Position numbers and translations under genes: made by a program
Notes under the pieces: generated by a model
Database searches by the model: none
What the model saw: only the letters and a program-made list of their open reading frames with translations
What the model was told of the DNA's origin: nothing
Shown here: in pieces, positions 1 to 6,635 of the stretch
How positions within the stretch are numbered: position 1 is the stretch's first letter
Layout: the number at the start of each line of letters is the position of its first letter
Assembly: GCA_002317175.1 (NCBI GenBank)
Contig: DCJA01000002.1
Coordinates: forward strand, 1 to 12,933
From: Lachnospiraceae bacterium UBA1712
Lineage (GTDB): Bacteria > Bacillota > Clostridia > Lachnospirales > Lachnospiraceae
DNA length: 12,933 nt
Reading direction: 5' to 3'

Positions 1-8
1 CGCAACTC

Positions 9-21
9 TGATATAATATCA
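9..21. promoter_or_regulatory. Small dyad over the -10 box at the left edge
   Basis: TGATAT-A-ATATCA (9-21) is a perfect 6-base inverted repeat with a single central base that covers the -10 hexamer and its extended TG. It could be an operator, but the AT-rich half-sites overlap with what the -10 element itself demands. Confidence 0.3.
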
Positions 22-41
22 TGCAAAAAAATAGAAGTCAA
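13..41 (-). promoter_or_regulatory. Near-consensus sigma-A-type promoter for a gene beyond the left edge
   Basis: On the minus strand TTGACT (41-36), a 17-base spacer and TATTAT (18-13) give five of six matches to each consensus hexamer, with an extended TGA directly before the -10 box. The spacer carries a T-run. Transcription would start near position 6 and go out of the window, so the gene served is not visible. Confidence 0.75.
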
Positions 42-90
42 CACCTTTTAAGAAAAGTTTTATAACAAATTTTTTTGCCGATATTTTACG

Positions 91-121
91 CTATATATAG
101 ATGAATTACTTCTATATATAG
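91..121. repeat. Two identical 10-base palindromes, 21 bases apart, after cvpA
   Basis: CTATATATAG occurs at 91-100 and again at 112-121, each copy being its own reverse complement. Together they can also form a hairpin with a 10-base stem and an 11-base loop in either transcript. No U-run follows on the minus strand, so this is a poor intrinsic terminator for cvpA. Confidence 0.6.
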
Positions 122-128
122 TAACGTT

Positions 129-629
129 TCATCCAAGAAGCGTTGTCTTCCAGTTAAGGAATATTTCTATTACATCATGGCTGGCTATATAGGCAAGCCA
201 TCTGTAGTTATTTGTATCCTGCAGAAAGGACTGTCCTATTTGTCCAAAATAGCCCAGTCGAGAAGCAGCTAATATTACATGATAGATAGCTATCGTTGCA
301 AACAATCCCAGAAGCGCTCCCAAAAGCTTATCTATTACAGCGATTACTGGAAGTTTTGCTATAGCCTTTATCGACTTAATTAGGATTTTTAATATTCCAT
401 AGACTACTCCAAGGACTACAAGCGTTATCACCGCTATTACCAGATCCATTGTTTGTCCATTGGTATATGAATTATATATTCGTAAAAAAATACCCAACAT
501 AAATAGGGTTACAACAAGCGATATAAAACCAGACACGCTTTTTGCAAACCCTTTCTTTACGCCAAAGTATATTCCTGCCAAGGCTATGACTATCGTCATC
601 ACCAAAGTTATACTTACACTAACACTCAT
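129..629 (-). CDS. cvpA: CvpA family inner-membrane protein
   Basis: The family was named for a requirement in colicin V production in E. coli; later work links it to envelope stress, but the biochemical role is unknown. The 166-residue product has four probable membrane segments (about 5-24, 33-52, 62-80 and 101-122). The short basic segment YFGVKKGFAKSV after the first and VIDKLLGALLGLF (98-110) leading into the fourth are typical of the family. A C-terminal tail of about 40 residues is soluble. The start at 629 lies 2 bases after the stop of the DUF5711 gene; no strong ribosome binding site is seen, so translational coupling is likely. It is the last gene of the unit in the window. Gene symbol follows family naming only. 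Confidence 0.85.
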   Translation of the reverse strand: MSVSVSITLVMTIVIALAGIYFGVKKGFAKSVSGFISLVVTLFMLGIFLRIYNSYTNGQTMDLVIAVITLVVLGVVYGILKILIKSIKAIAKLPVIAVIDKLLGALLGLFATIAIYHVILAASRLGYFGQIGQSFLQDTNNYRWLAYIASHDVIEIFLNWKTTLLG

Positions 630-631
630 CT

Positions 632-1822
632 TTATTCAAACTTCACCGTATCCAAACTCATTTCTTTTACTACCAGGTATTTCTTGTCAGAGCTTGTAGA
701 AGCTATGAACTGCACCTGATCATCAAACATGTTGTTATACTTTTCTTCTCCATTGACATCTACTACTATGCATTGTCCTTCATTATATATAAGTATAACG
801 CCATTTCCAACCAGAATATCCTTGAAGTCCATGCTATAACAGTAAGAACCTGTTTTTCTACCCTTTGTATCGTAAATGTCTATTCTGTACTTATTCTCTC
901 CTGAAGTATCATAGCATACCAGGCCAACATAGTTTGTTCCATGATATACACCAATTATATTGTCACTAAGAAGAATATCTTTTGTACTCTTTGGAATCTT
1001 GGATCCCTCATAGAACATAAGTCGGTTATCTGCCACAGCCATTACAGTTTCACCATCGAGAAACTCAACTGTTGGAACAACAGCATCCGGGTATTCATAA
1101 CTACTTACAATCTTGTCGGTTACATTTTCTCCTACGCCACCGAAGTTGTAGAAAGTTACTCCTGATTTCATGGTATCACTATCCACCAGCAGGTAGCTTA
1201 CCGCCATTACTTCGCCTGACAAGGATACACTAAGTGGATATCCAGTCTTGGACATAGTAGCCTTAATCTCTCCCAGTTTATTACCCTTTACGTCATAGAG
1301 ATTAACCCATGAGTTATTGGTATCCTCAAGAATTGCCGCTACAAGGCCTTCCTTTGATACGCTAAAATCTCTTATTGGTATAGTAGTATCTATCTCTGTT
1401 ACTGTGCCGCTATTATCTACAACATGAATTACATGTCCGTTATAATCACCAACGCCCACGTATTCTGAACTTCTCTTTACGATAGGATTCTGCATCTCAT
1501 AGGTCATGTTCCAGAGTACATTTCCCTTTTCATTGACACAGCTTACTCCATCCTTACTGTAGACTATGATACTTCCATAGTTGTTCATATAGGAGCTCGT
1601 CTCAATACTTACTCTGTCCACGGAATTGACTACAGATAATTTTGAATACTGCTGATTCTTATAAAATACCAGTAGAAATGTTACGACAACAACTATTAAG
1701 GCAACGCAAACCAGCACCGCCACAAAGCTTTTCAGCTTGTGGAGGTGCAGCTTCTGCTTGAAATCCATATTATCATTTTCAGATTTATTTCCTTTGCCAG
1801 GAAATCTGCTAATTGTTGCCAT
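632..1822 (-). CDS. DUF5711 family membrane-anchored protein of unknown function, probable beta-propeller
   Basis: This 396-residue protein resembles the DUF5711 family, common in Lachnospiraceae, with no known role. A basic, polar N-terminal tail (1-30) is followed by one hydrophobic segment (about 31-54, VAVLVCVALIVVVVTFLLV) without a signal-peptidase site, so it is probably a single-pass anchor. The rest (about 60-396) would lie outside the cell and shows repeated beta-strand units of the kind GNVLWNMTY, GTVTEIDTT, NLYDVKGNKLGE and IDIYDTKGRKTG, as in PQQ- or WD-like propellers. The binding partner cannot be told from sequence. TAGGAA, of which TAG is the galM stop, lies 7 bases before the ATG at 1822. 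An alternative start at Met19 lacks comparable support. It is followed after 2 bases by a CvpA-family gene, so the two probably act together at the membrane. Confidence 0.8.
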   Translation of the reverse strand: MATISRFPGKGNKSENDNMDFKQKLHLHKLKSFVAVLVCVALIVVVVTFLLVFYKNQQYSKLSVVNSVDRVSIETSSYMNNYGSIIVYSKDGVSCVNEKGNVLWNMTYEMQNPIVKRSSEYVGVGDYNGHVIHVVDNSGTVTEIDTTIPIRDFSVSKEGLVAAILEDTNNSWVNLYDVKGNKLGEIKATMSKTGYPLSVSLSGEVMAVSYLLVDSDTMKSGVTFYNFGGVGENVTDKIVSSYEYPDAVVPTVEFLDGETVMAVADNRLMFYEGSKIPKSTKDILLSDNIIGVYHGTNYVGLVCYDTSGENKYRIDIYDTKGRKTGSYCYSMDFKDILVGNGVILIYNEGQCIVVDVNGEEKYNNMFDDQVQFIASTSSDKKYLVVKEMSLDTVKFE

Positions 1823-1832
1823 TTAAATATTC

Positions 1833-2870
1833 CTAAAATGTAAATTTGTAGATTGTTGTTGTCTTGCAGTCCTTACCAGGGCCAAATACAGCCTGTGGGA
1901 ACTCAGCATGATTGATGTGATCAGGATAGTACTGTGTCTCAAGGCATAAACCATAATTCTTCTGATATGTCTTTCCATCCTTACCCGCATTATCATTTAC
2001 ATAGTTTCCTGAATAGAACTGAATACCCGGAAGATCTGAGTACACTTCCATACCGCGGCCTGTTTCTGGTTCTTTTACTTCTGCAACCTTGCGAAGAGTG
2101 CCATCCCAGCCATCTATACAATAGTTGTGATCGTAACCATTTACCAGAGCCATAATTGGATTGGTTATATCATTGTCTTTTCTGATTGCTTTCATTGTAG
2201 TGAAATCCAATGGGGTTCCAGCTACTGGAGTAATCTCACCTGTTGGAATTCCACCTTCTCCTGGCATTGTAAATGTGCTGCAGTTAAGCCAGAGTTCGTG
2301 ATCAAGAATATCTCCTTCACCATGTCCCTTAAGATTGAAGTATGTATGATTTGTCATGTTGATAATTGTATTCTTATCGCTAGTTCCTGTGTAATCAATC
2401 TTTACTTCATTATCATCTGTAAGAGTATATGTTACTGTTAACACTCTGTTTCCAGGAAGTCCATATACACCATCGGCAACCTTTGCTGTGAACTTAACAC
2501 TGTTCTCTGCAGCTTCAGCATCCCAGAGCATCTTATTCATACCTGTTTCAAATGCTGTATGAAGATTGTTTGGTCCATCATTTACTTCCATTGTGTATTC
2601 GACACCATCAATTGTAAGCTTTGCATTACCAATACGGTTGGCATTTGGTGCTATTGTGGATCCAAGATAAGTGTCATTTACACTGTATACTTTCATATCC
2701 GGACAAGTAAGGGCCACGTCAGCTGTTCCATTTACTGCTGAAGGCACGTTAATCTTATGAAGAATTGCTCCAAAATCAAGTAAACTTATAGACATACCAT
2801 TTTTATTCTCAATGATATATTCTGTTACATTCTTTCCTTCTTTTGTCTGTCCAAAAATATTAGTTTTCAT
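1833..2870 (-). CDS. galM: Aldose 1-epimerase (galactose mutarotase)
   Basis: The enzyme interconverts alpha and beta anomers of hexoses such as galactose and glucose, the entry step of the Leloir pathway. From the start used here the protein has 345 residues, close to the family norm. Motifs are APNANRIGNA (74-83), NNLHT with His104, TNHTYFNL with catalytic His175, GYDHNYCI with Asp247, PGIQFYSGNY, and CLETQYYPDHINHAEFP with catalytic base Glu311. An upstream ATG at 2885 would add five residues (MIGEN) but lacks a binding site, whereas AGGAG (2880-2876) sits 5 bases before the ATG at 2870 and overlaps the coding region of the longer form, so 2870 is chosen. No signal peptide is present. No other gal gene is near; the gene stands in a replication/repair unit, so its expression may not follow sugar supply. 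Its TAG stop overlaps the Shine-Dalgarno of the next gene. Confidence 0.94.
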   Translation of the reverse strand: MKTNIFGQTKEGKNVTEYIIENKNGMSISLLDFGAILHKINVPSAVNGTADVALTCPDMKVYSVNDTYLGSTIAPNANRIGNAKLTIDGVEYTMEVNDGPNNLHTAFETGMNKMLWDAEAAENSVKFTAKVADGVYGLPGNRVLTVTYTLTDDNEVKIDYTGTSDKNTIINMTNHTYFNLKGHGEGDILDHELWLNCSTFTMPGEGGIPTGEITPVAGTPLDFTTMKAIRKDNDITNPIMALVNGYDHNYCIDGWDGTLRKVAEVKEPETGRGMEVYSDLPGIQFYSGNYVNDNAGKDGKTYQKNYGLCLETQYYPDHINHAEFPQAVFGPGKDCKTTTIYKFTF

Positions 2871-2894
2871 GTTTTCTCCTATCATTTTGTAATT

Positions 2895-3494
2895 TTATAA
2901 TTCTATACGTCCCTCAAGAGCGCGAAGCAATGTTACTTCATCTATACACTCAAGGTCTCCACCTACCGGAACACCACTTGCTATTCGTGTAACCCTGACT
3001 CCGGATGGTTTGATAAGCTTACTTATATACATAGCTGTTGTCTCGCCTTCAAGACTGGAATTGGTTGCTATGATAACCTCTTTGACCGTATCATCTTTAA
3101 GTCTTTCAATAAGTTCCTTGAGTTTGATATCTCCCGGTCCTATACCAATCATAGGTGAAATGGCACCGTGCAAGACATGATAAACACCATTAAATTTGCC
3201 GGTTTTCTCATAAGCTGCCAGATCACGCACATTTTCTACTACCATTATCGTAGAATGATCTCTATTCTCATTGGCGCACACTGGACAGAGATCACTGTCT
3301 GTCAGAGTATAGCACGATTTGCAGTATCTGACTGTATTCTTAGCTTCCAGTATGGTATTGGCCAGTCTTTCAACCCTCGCCTGTGGCATATTGATGAGAT
3401 GAAATGCAAGTCGGCCAGCCGACTTCTCCCCTATACCTGGCAAAGTACTCAGCTCACTTATCAACTTATTAATAGGTCCACTGTAAAGATCCAT
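2895..3494 (-). CDS. recR: Recombination mediator protein RecR
   Basis: RecR works with RecO (and RecF) to load RecA onto single-stranded DNA in gap repair. The 199-residue protein has the usual length and layout: a helix-hairpin-helix region LSTLPGIGEKSAGRLA (15-30), a four-cysteine zinc finger with Cys58, Cys61, Cys70 and Cys73, a Toprim domain from VVENVRDLAAYE (85-96) to ATNSSLEGETTAMYI (143-157), and a Walker-B-like C-terminal segment ASGVPVGGDLECIDEVTL (172-189). The start codon shares one base with the ybaB stop, with GGAGG 12 bases upstream inside ybaB. The conserved dnaX-ybaB-recR order supports co-transcription. Downstream galM begins 24 bases after the stop from its preferred start. 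Confidence 0.98.
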   Translation of the reverse strand: MDLYSGPINKLISELSTLPGIGEKSAGRLAFHLINMPQARVERLANTILEAKNTVRYCKSCYTLTDSDLCPVCANENRDHSTIMVVENVRDLAAYEKTGKFNGVYHVLHGAISPMIGIGPGDIKLKELIERLKDDTVKEVIIATNSSLEGETTAMYISKLIKPSGVRVTRIASGVPVGGDLECIDEVTLLRALEGRIEL

Positions 3495-3844
3495 TAGAAG
3501 CCAAATCCTCCAAGGCCACCTGTCATCTTGCTCATAGCTGCATCATTGGCTGCATCTACCTGAGCAAATGCTTCATTAAGAGCTGCTACGATAAGATCCT
3601 GTAACATCTCTACGTCATCTGGATCAACTACATCCTTATCAAGAGTAAGGCTCTTAATAACTTTCTTTCCTGTTACTACTACTTCTACAGCTCCACCGCC
3701 TGCTTTTGCGCTGAATTCAGATTCTTCAAGCTTCTGCTGACTCTCTTCCATCTGACGCTGCATACGCTGTGCCTGCTTCATTAAATTGTTCATGTTTCCT
3801 GGCATTCCCATTCCGCCTGGAAATCCACCGCCTCTTTTAGCCAT
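3494..3844 (-). CDS. ybaB: YbaB/EbfC family nucleoid-associated protein
   Basis: This small (116 residues) DNA-binding protein binds nucleoid DNA as a tweezer-like dimer. It has a glycine- and methionine-rich N-terminus (residues 5-18), a long basic/amphipathic helix (MNNLMKQAQRMQRQMEESQQ), the family segment AGGGAVEVVVTGKKVIKSL (48-66) and the terminal helix with DLIVAALNEAF (83-93), ending in a short Gly/Phe-rich tail. Its place between dnaX and recR is a conserved bacterial arrangement, which supports a link to replication and repair. A perfect AGGAGG, 9 bases before the ATG, is made by the last codons of dnaX, so translation of the two is likely coupled. The stop TAA overlaps the recR start as TAATG. 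The role of the protein is not well defined in any species. Confidence 0.96.
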   Translation of the reverse strand: MAKRGGGFPGGMGMPGNMNNLMKQAQRMQRQMEESQQKLEESEFSAKAGGGAVEVVVTGKKVIKSLTLDKDVVDPDDVEMLQDLIVAALNEAFAQVDAANDAAMSKMTGGLGGFGF

Positions 3845-3848
3845 TATA

Positions 3849-5411
3849 TTAATCCTCCTCGACTATCATTGCATTTATTCCTGACATCTTCAAAATATCA
3901 GGATACACAGATTTGATTTCATCTCGGTTGCCCGCTTTCTGAATATCAATATCTATTTCTTTTTCTACTGATTCACTGATTGTTTTCTTGATATTTTCTT
4001 TAACTGTTTCTTCCAGAAGTCTGTCACAGGCCGGTTCGTCTGCCGGTGTCAGAATAAGAAGCTTATTGTCCGCAGAAAGAGATACAGTTACTTTGGTCAT
4101 CAGCATTCTGTCCAGACCTTCAAAATTATTGATAATATTCCTCCAGTTATTCACAACCTTCTGAATATCCTCTGGCAAAGCATCTGGAAGTTTTGCCGGT
4201 GCCGCTTTAGCCATTACTGGCTGACTCTGCACGTTTTGAGCTGCTGCAACCGCAACCCCATTCTCCAGCTGATCTTCAATATATCTGATTCTGTCTACCA
4301 CTTCATTGCTCTTGCTATCCATCTGTGGCCTGCACAGTTTAATTAGTGCTATCTCCACAAGAATACGTTTCTGTGTGGCATACCTTATATCATTGGACAG
4401 GTCTGAGAAAATGCGAATGTATCTGATTATACTCTCTGCCTCAAGCTTATCTGCCTCTTCTTTAAGTCTGTTTTTGTTATCTGTAGAGACATCCAGAACA
4501 TCTTCAACATTGTCGGATGTTTTTACCACCAGGAGATTGCGCAGATACCAGGTGAAGTCCGTCACAAACTGAGTAAGCTCTCTACCCTGTATAACTATCT
4601 CTTCAAGAACCTTGATACAGGCAGTAACGTCATGCCCCATAACTCCTCTTAGCAGCTTACTGAACACTTCAGTGTCAACTGCGCCAAGAACATCCAGTGC
4701 ATTGTCATAGGTCAGTGTCTCTCCATAATGAAATGCTATACACTGGTCCAACAGAGACAATGCATCTCGCATGGATCCATCTGCTGTTTTTGCGATGTAT
4801 CTTAATGCCTTTGGCTCAACATCTATTCCTTCTCTTTGCATCAGATCCTCAAGTCTGTCTGCAATGGTATCGATGGAAATACGCTTAAAATCATATCTCT
4901 GACAACGTGAGAGAATTGTAATAGGTATCTTGTGTACCTCGGTAGTCGCCAAAATGAATATACAGTATGATGGTGGTTCCTCCAAAGTCTTCAACAAGGC
5001 ATTAAATGCGTTGGTTGAAAGCATATGAACCTCATCAATTATATATACCCTGTATCTTCCCTCAGATGGGGAATATGAAACAGCATCTATAATATTACGA
5101 ACATCCTCTACACCATTGTTGGATGCGGCATCCATCTCAACAACATCCATGCTGACGCCTGCTGCTATTCGCTTACAGGATTCGCATTCTCCACAAGGAC
5201 TGCCATCAACAGGATTCTGACAGTTAACTGTCTTCGCAAATAACTTGGCAATAGATGTCTTTCCAGTTCCTCTGGTTCCACAGAACAGATAGGCATGTCC
5301 TATTCTGTCTGACTTAATCTGATTGCGAAGGGTCGTAACAATATGATCCTGACCTTTTACCTCTGTGAAATTGTCTGGTCTGAATTTTCTATACAGTGCT
5401 ACGTATGACAT
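3849..5411 (-). CDS. dnaX: DNA polymerase III subunit gamma/tau (clamp loader ATPase)
   Basis: DnaX is the ATPase core of the clamp loader that places the beta sliding clamp on DNA at the replication fork. The 520-residue product begins with the canonical MSYVALYRKFRP. Visible motifs are Walker A GTRGTGKT (45-52), a zinc site with Cys64, Cys73, Cys76 and Cys79, Walker B YIIDEVHM (123-130), sensor 1 ATTEVHK (155-161) and arginine-finger segment SRCQRYDF (168-175). Domain III extends to about 370; a linker rich in Ala, Gln and Pro (390-415) precedes a compact C-terminal domain (about 415-520) probably for contact with the polymerase. I see no A-AAA-AAG slippery heptamer, so a separate frameshifted gamma form is not indicated. 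A GGAG lies 13 bases before the ATG, further than ideal; coupling to pfkA is likely. Followed after 4 bases by ybaB. Confidence 0.98.
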   Translation of the reverse strand: MSYVALYRKFRPDNFTEVKGQDHIVTTLRNQIKSDRIGHAYLFCGTRGTGKTSIAKLFAKTVNCQNPVDGSPCGECESCKRIAAGVSMDVVEMDAASNNGVEDVRNIIDAVSYSPSEGRYRVYIIDEVHMLSTNAFNALLKTLEEPPSYCIFILATTEVHKIPITILSRCQRYDFKRISIDTIADRLEDLMQREGIDVEPKALRYIAKTADGSMRDALSLLDQCIAFHYGETLTYDNALDVLGAVDTEVFSKLLRGVMGHDVTACIKVLEEIVIQGRELTQFVTDFTWYLRNLLVVKTSDNVEDVLDVSTDNKNRLKEEADKLEAESIIRYIRIFSDLSNDIRYATQKRILVEIALIKLCRPQMDSKSNEVVDRIRYIEDQLENGVAVAAAQNVQSQPVMAKAAPAKLPDALPEDIQKVVNNWRNIINNFEGLDRMLMTKVTVSLSADNKLLILTPADEPACDRLLEETVKENIKKTISESVEKEIDIDIQKAGNRDEIKSVYPDILKMSGINAMIVEED

Positions 5412-5419
5412 GTATGCGA

Positions 5420-6493
5420 TTAATCTCCAAAACTAATTCCAAGCATCTTTGCTTCTTTAATAATTGCTGCATCTGGATCAAGCATCTTAAGCTTGCCGGC
5501 AACATCTGCAAGAGGAACCTTAACGATTTCTCTGTTTCTATATCCAACCATAAATCCATATTCATCTTCAAGAATCAGCTTACCTGCTTCAGCACCAAGT
5601 CTGCTGGCAAATACTCTGTCATATGGACATGGACTTCCGCCACGCTGCATGTGTCCAGGTACAGTAACTCTGACTTCCTGTCCTGTCTTCTGCTGAATAA
5701 GGTCTGCAACTTCATATGAAACAGATGGATATTTGCTTTCCTTCTGCTTCTTCTGATATTCCTTCTTTGAAAGCTTTGCATTTTCTTTGCTGATTGCGCC
5801 TTCTGCAACGGCAATAATAGTAAACTTATTACCATTTTTCATACGCTGCTTAACTTTTTCTGCAATCTTGTCTGCATCGTATGGTATCTCAGGAATAAGA
5901 ATAATATCAGCCCCACCAGCCATACCAGCATTAAGTGTAAGATAACCAACCTTATGTCCCATAACTTCTACTACAAATACTCTTCCATGAGAAGCAGCTG
6001 TTGTATGAATACAGTCGATTACTGAAGTAGCAAGATCTACTGCTGACTGGAAACCAAAGGTCATATCTGTTCCGTAAAGATCATTGTCAATTGTCTTTGG
6101 AAGTGTGATAACATTAAGACCTTCTTCTCTGAGAAGATTTGCTGTCTTATGAGTTCCATTTCCACCAAGAATGACAAGGCAGTCAAGCTTCAGCTTGTAG
6201 TAATTCTGCTTCATGGCCTCAACTTTGTTCAGTCCATTCTCGTCTGGATCCTTTATAGTCTTAAAAGGTGTTCTACTACTTCCAAGAATGGTTCCACCGA
6301 TGGTAAGAATTCCTGAAAAATCACTACCGGTAAGCATCTTGAAATCTCCGTATATTAAGCCCTTATATCCATTAAGGAATCCATAAATCTCAACATCCTG
6401 ACCACTGTTATAAATAGACTTTACAACACCTCTCATTGCAGCATTTAGTGCCTGGCAGTCGCCACCACTTGTAAGCATACCAATTCTTTTCAT
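5420..6493 (-). CDS. pfkA: 6-phosphofructokinase, group III type with ATP/PPi mixed signature
   Basis: The enzyme phosphorylates fructose 6-phosphate to the 1,6-bisphosphate in glycolysis. The 357-residue protein has TSGGDCQALNA (8-18), GGNGT (110-114), PKTIDND (132-138) with catalytic Asp136, VEVMGH (175-180), and GHMQRGGSPCPYDR (280-293). The residue equivalent to E. coli Gly104 is Gly113, which fits ATP use, whereas the equivalent of Gly124 is Lys133, typical of PPi enzymes. This combination is known from the group III, ATP-using PFKs of actinobacteria, but the donor should be tested. The metal-binding Asp103 of E. coli is Asn112. A charged insertion (about 238-256) lies before the C-terminal substrate motif. 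AGGAG 7 bases before the ATG is a strong ribosome binding site. It heads the unit that continues with dnaX 8 bases after its stop. Classical fructose-6-phosphate contact Arg162 is His180, as in many long PFKs. Confidence 0.95.
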   Translation of the reverse strand: MKRIGMLTSGGDCQALNAAMRGVVKSIYNSGQDVEIYGFLNGYKGLIYGDFKMLTGSDFSGILTIGGTILGSSRTPFKTIKDPDENGLNKVEAMKQNYYKLKLDCLVILGGNGTHKTANLLREEGLNVITLPKTIDNDLYGTDMTFGFQSAVDLATSVIDCIHTTAASHGRVFVVEVMGHKVGYLTLNAGMAGGADIILIPEIPYDADKIAEKVKQRMKNGNKFTIIAVAEGAISKENAKLSKKEYQKKQKESKYPSVSYEVADLIQQKTGQEVRVTVPGHMQRGGSPCPYDRVFASRLGAEAGKLILEDEYGFMVGYRNREIVKVPLADVAGKLKMLDPDAAIIKEAKMLGISFGD

Positions 6494-6526
6494 AGCAGTT
6501 CTCCTTTCGATTACGCATTTGAAGTA

Positions 6527-6535
6527 ATTATAGCA
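6527..6535 (-). promoter_or_regulatory. Extended -10 promoter of the pfkA-dnaX-ybaB-recR-galM unit
   Basis: The minus strand reads TGCTATAAT (6535-6527): a perfect TATAAT with the extended TGn element. The -35 region is poor (TGGATT at 6555-6550 with a 17-base spacer) and overlaps the T-runs of the murD terminator. Initiation is expected near 6520, leaving a leader of about 27 bases. Confidence 0.65.
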
Positions 6536-6545
6536 AATTAGCTAT
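6530..6545. promoter_or_regulatory. Small dyad overlapping the pfkA promoter
   Basis: ATAGC-N6-GCTAT (6530-6534 and 6541-6545) is a perfect 5-base inverted repeat that covers the upstream half of the -10 element and the spacer. It might be an operator; half-sites this short can also arise by chance. Confidence 0.25.
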
Positions 6546-6556
6546 GAAAAATCCAT

Positions 6557-6585
6557 AAAAATGAGACTGTATAAAACAGTCTCAT
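6557..6585 (-). terminator. Intrinsic terminator after murD
   Basis: Read on the minus strand, ATGAGACTGT and ACAGTCTCAT pair perfectly over 10 bases around a 5-base TTTAT-type loop (6571-6575), followed at once by TTTT (6560-6557) and a second T-run at 6551-6547. It lies 50 bases after the murD stop and separates murD from pfkA. The plus-strand exit side has no T-run, so it acts in one direction. Confidence 0.88.
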
Positions 6586-6635
6586 CATATGCATATACAT
6601 TATTATTAGCTCTGCCAAATGGGCTTTTACAGCTA

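Noticed and set aside
45..57. CTTTT-AAG-AAAAG as a terminator
   Set aside because: The stem is five weak base pairs with a three-base loop, and no U-run follows on the minus strand.
2883..2885. ATG at 2885 as the start of galM
   Set aside because: No ribosome binding site precedes it, and AGGAG lies between it and the ATG at 2870, which is therefore preferred.
3849..5411. Programmed frameshift in dnaX to make a short gamma subunit
   Set aside because: No A-AAA-AAG heptamer is visible; the longest A-run in the 3' part is AGAAAAAGAAA, which lacks the required phase and stem-loop.
5412..5419. Signal recognition particle RNA before dnaX, as in Bacillus
   Set aside because: Only 8 bases separate pfkA and dnaX, so there is no room for an RNA gene.
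5389..5835. Minus-strand frames of 60 and 86 codons over pfkA
   Set aside because: They are out-of-frame readings of the conserved pfkA coding sequence.
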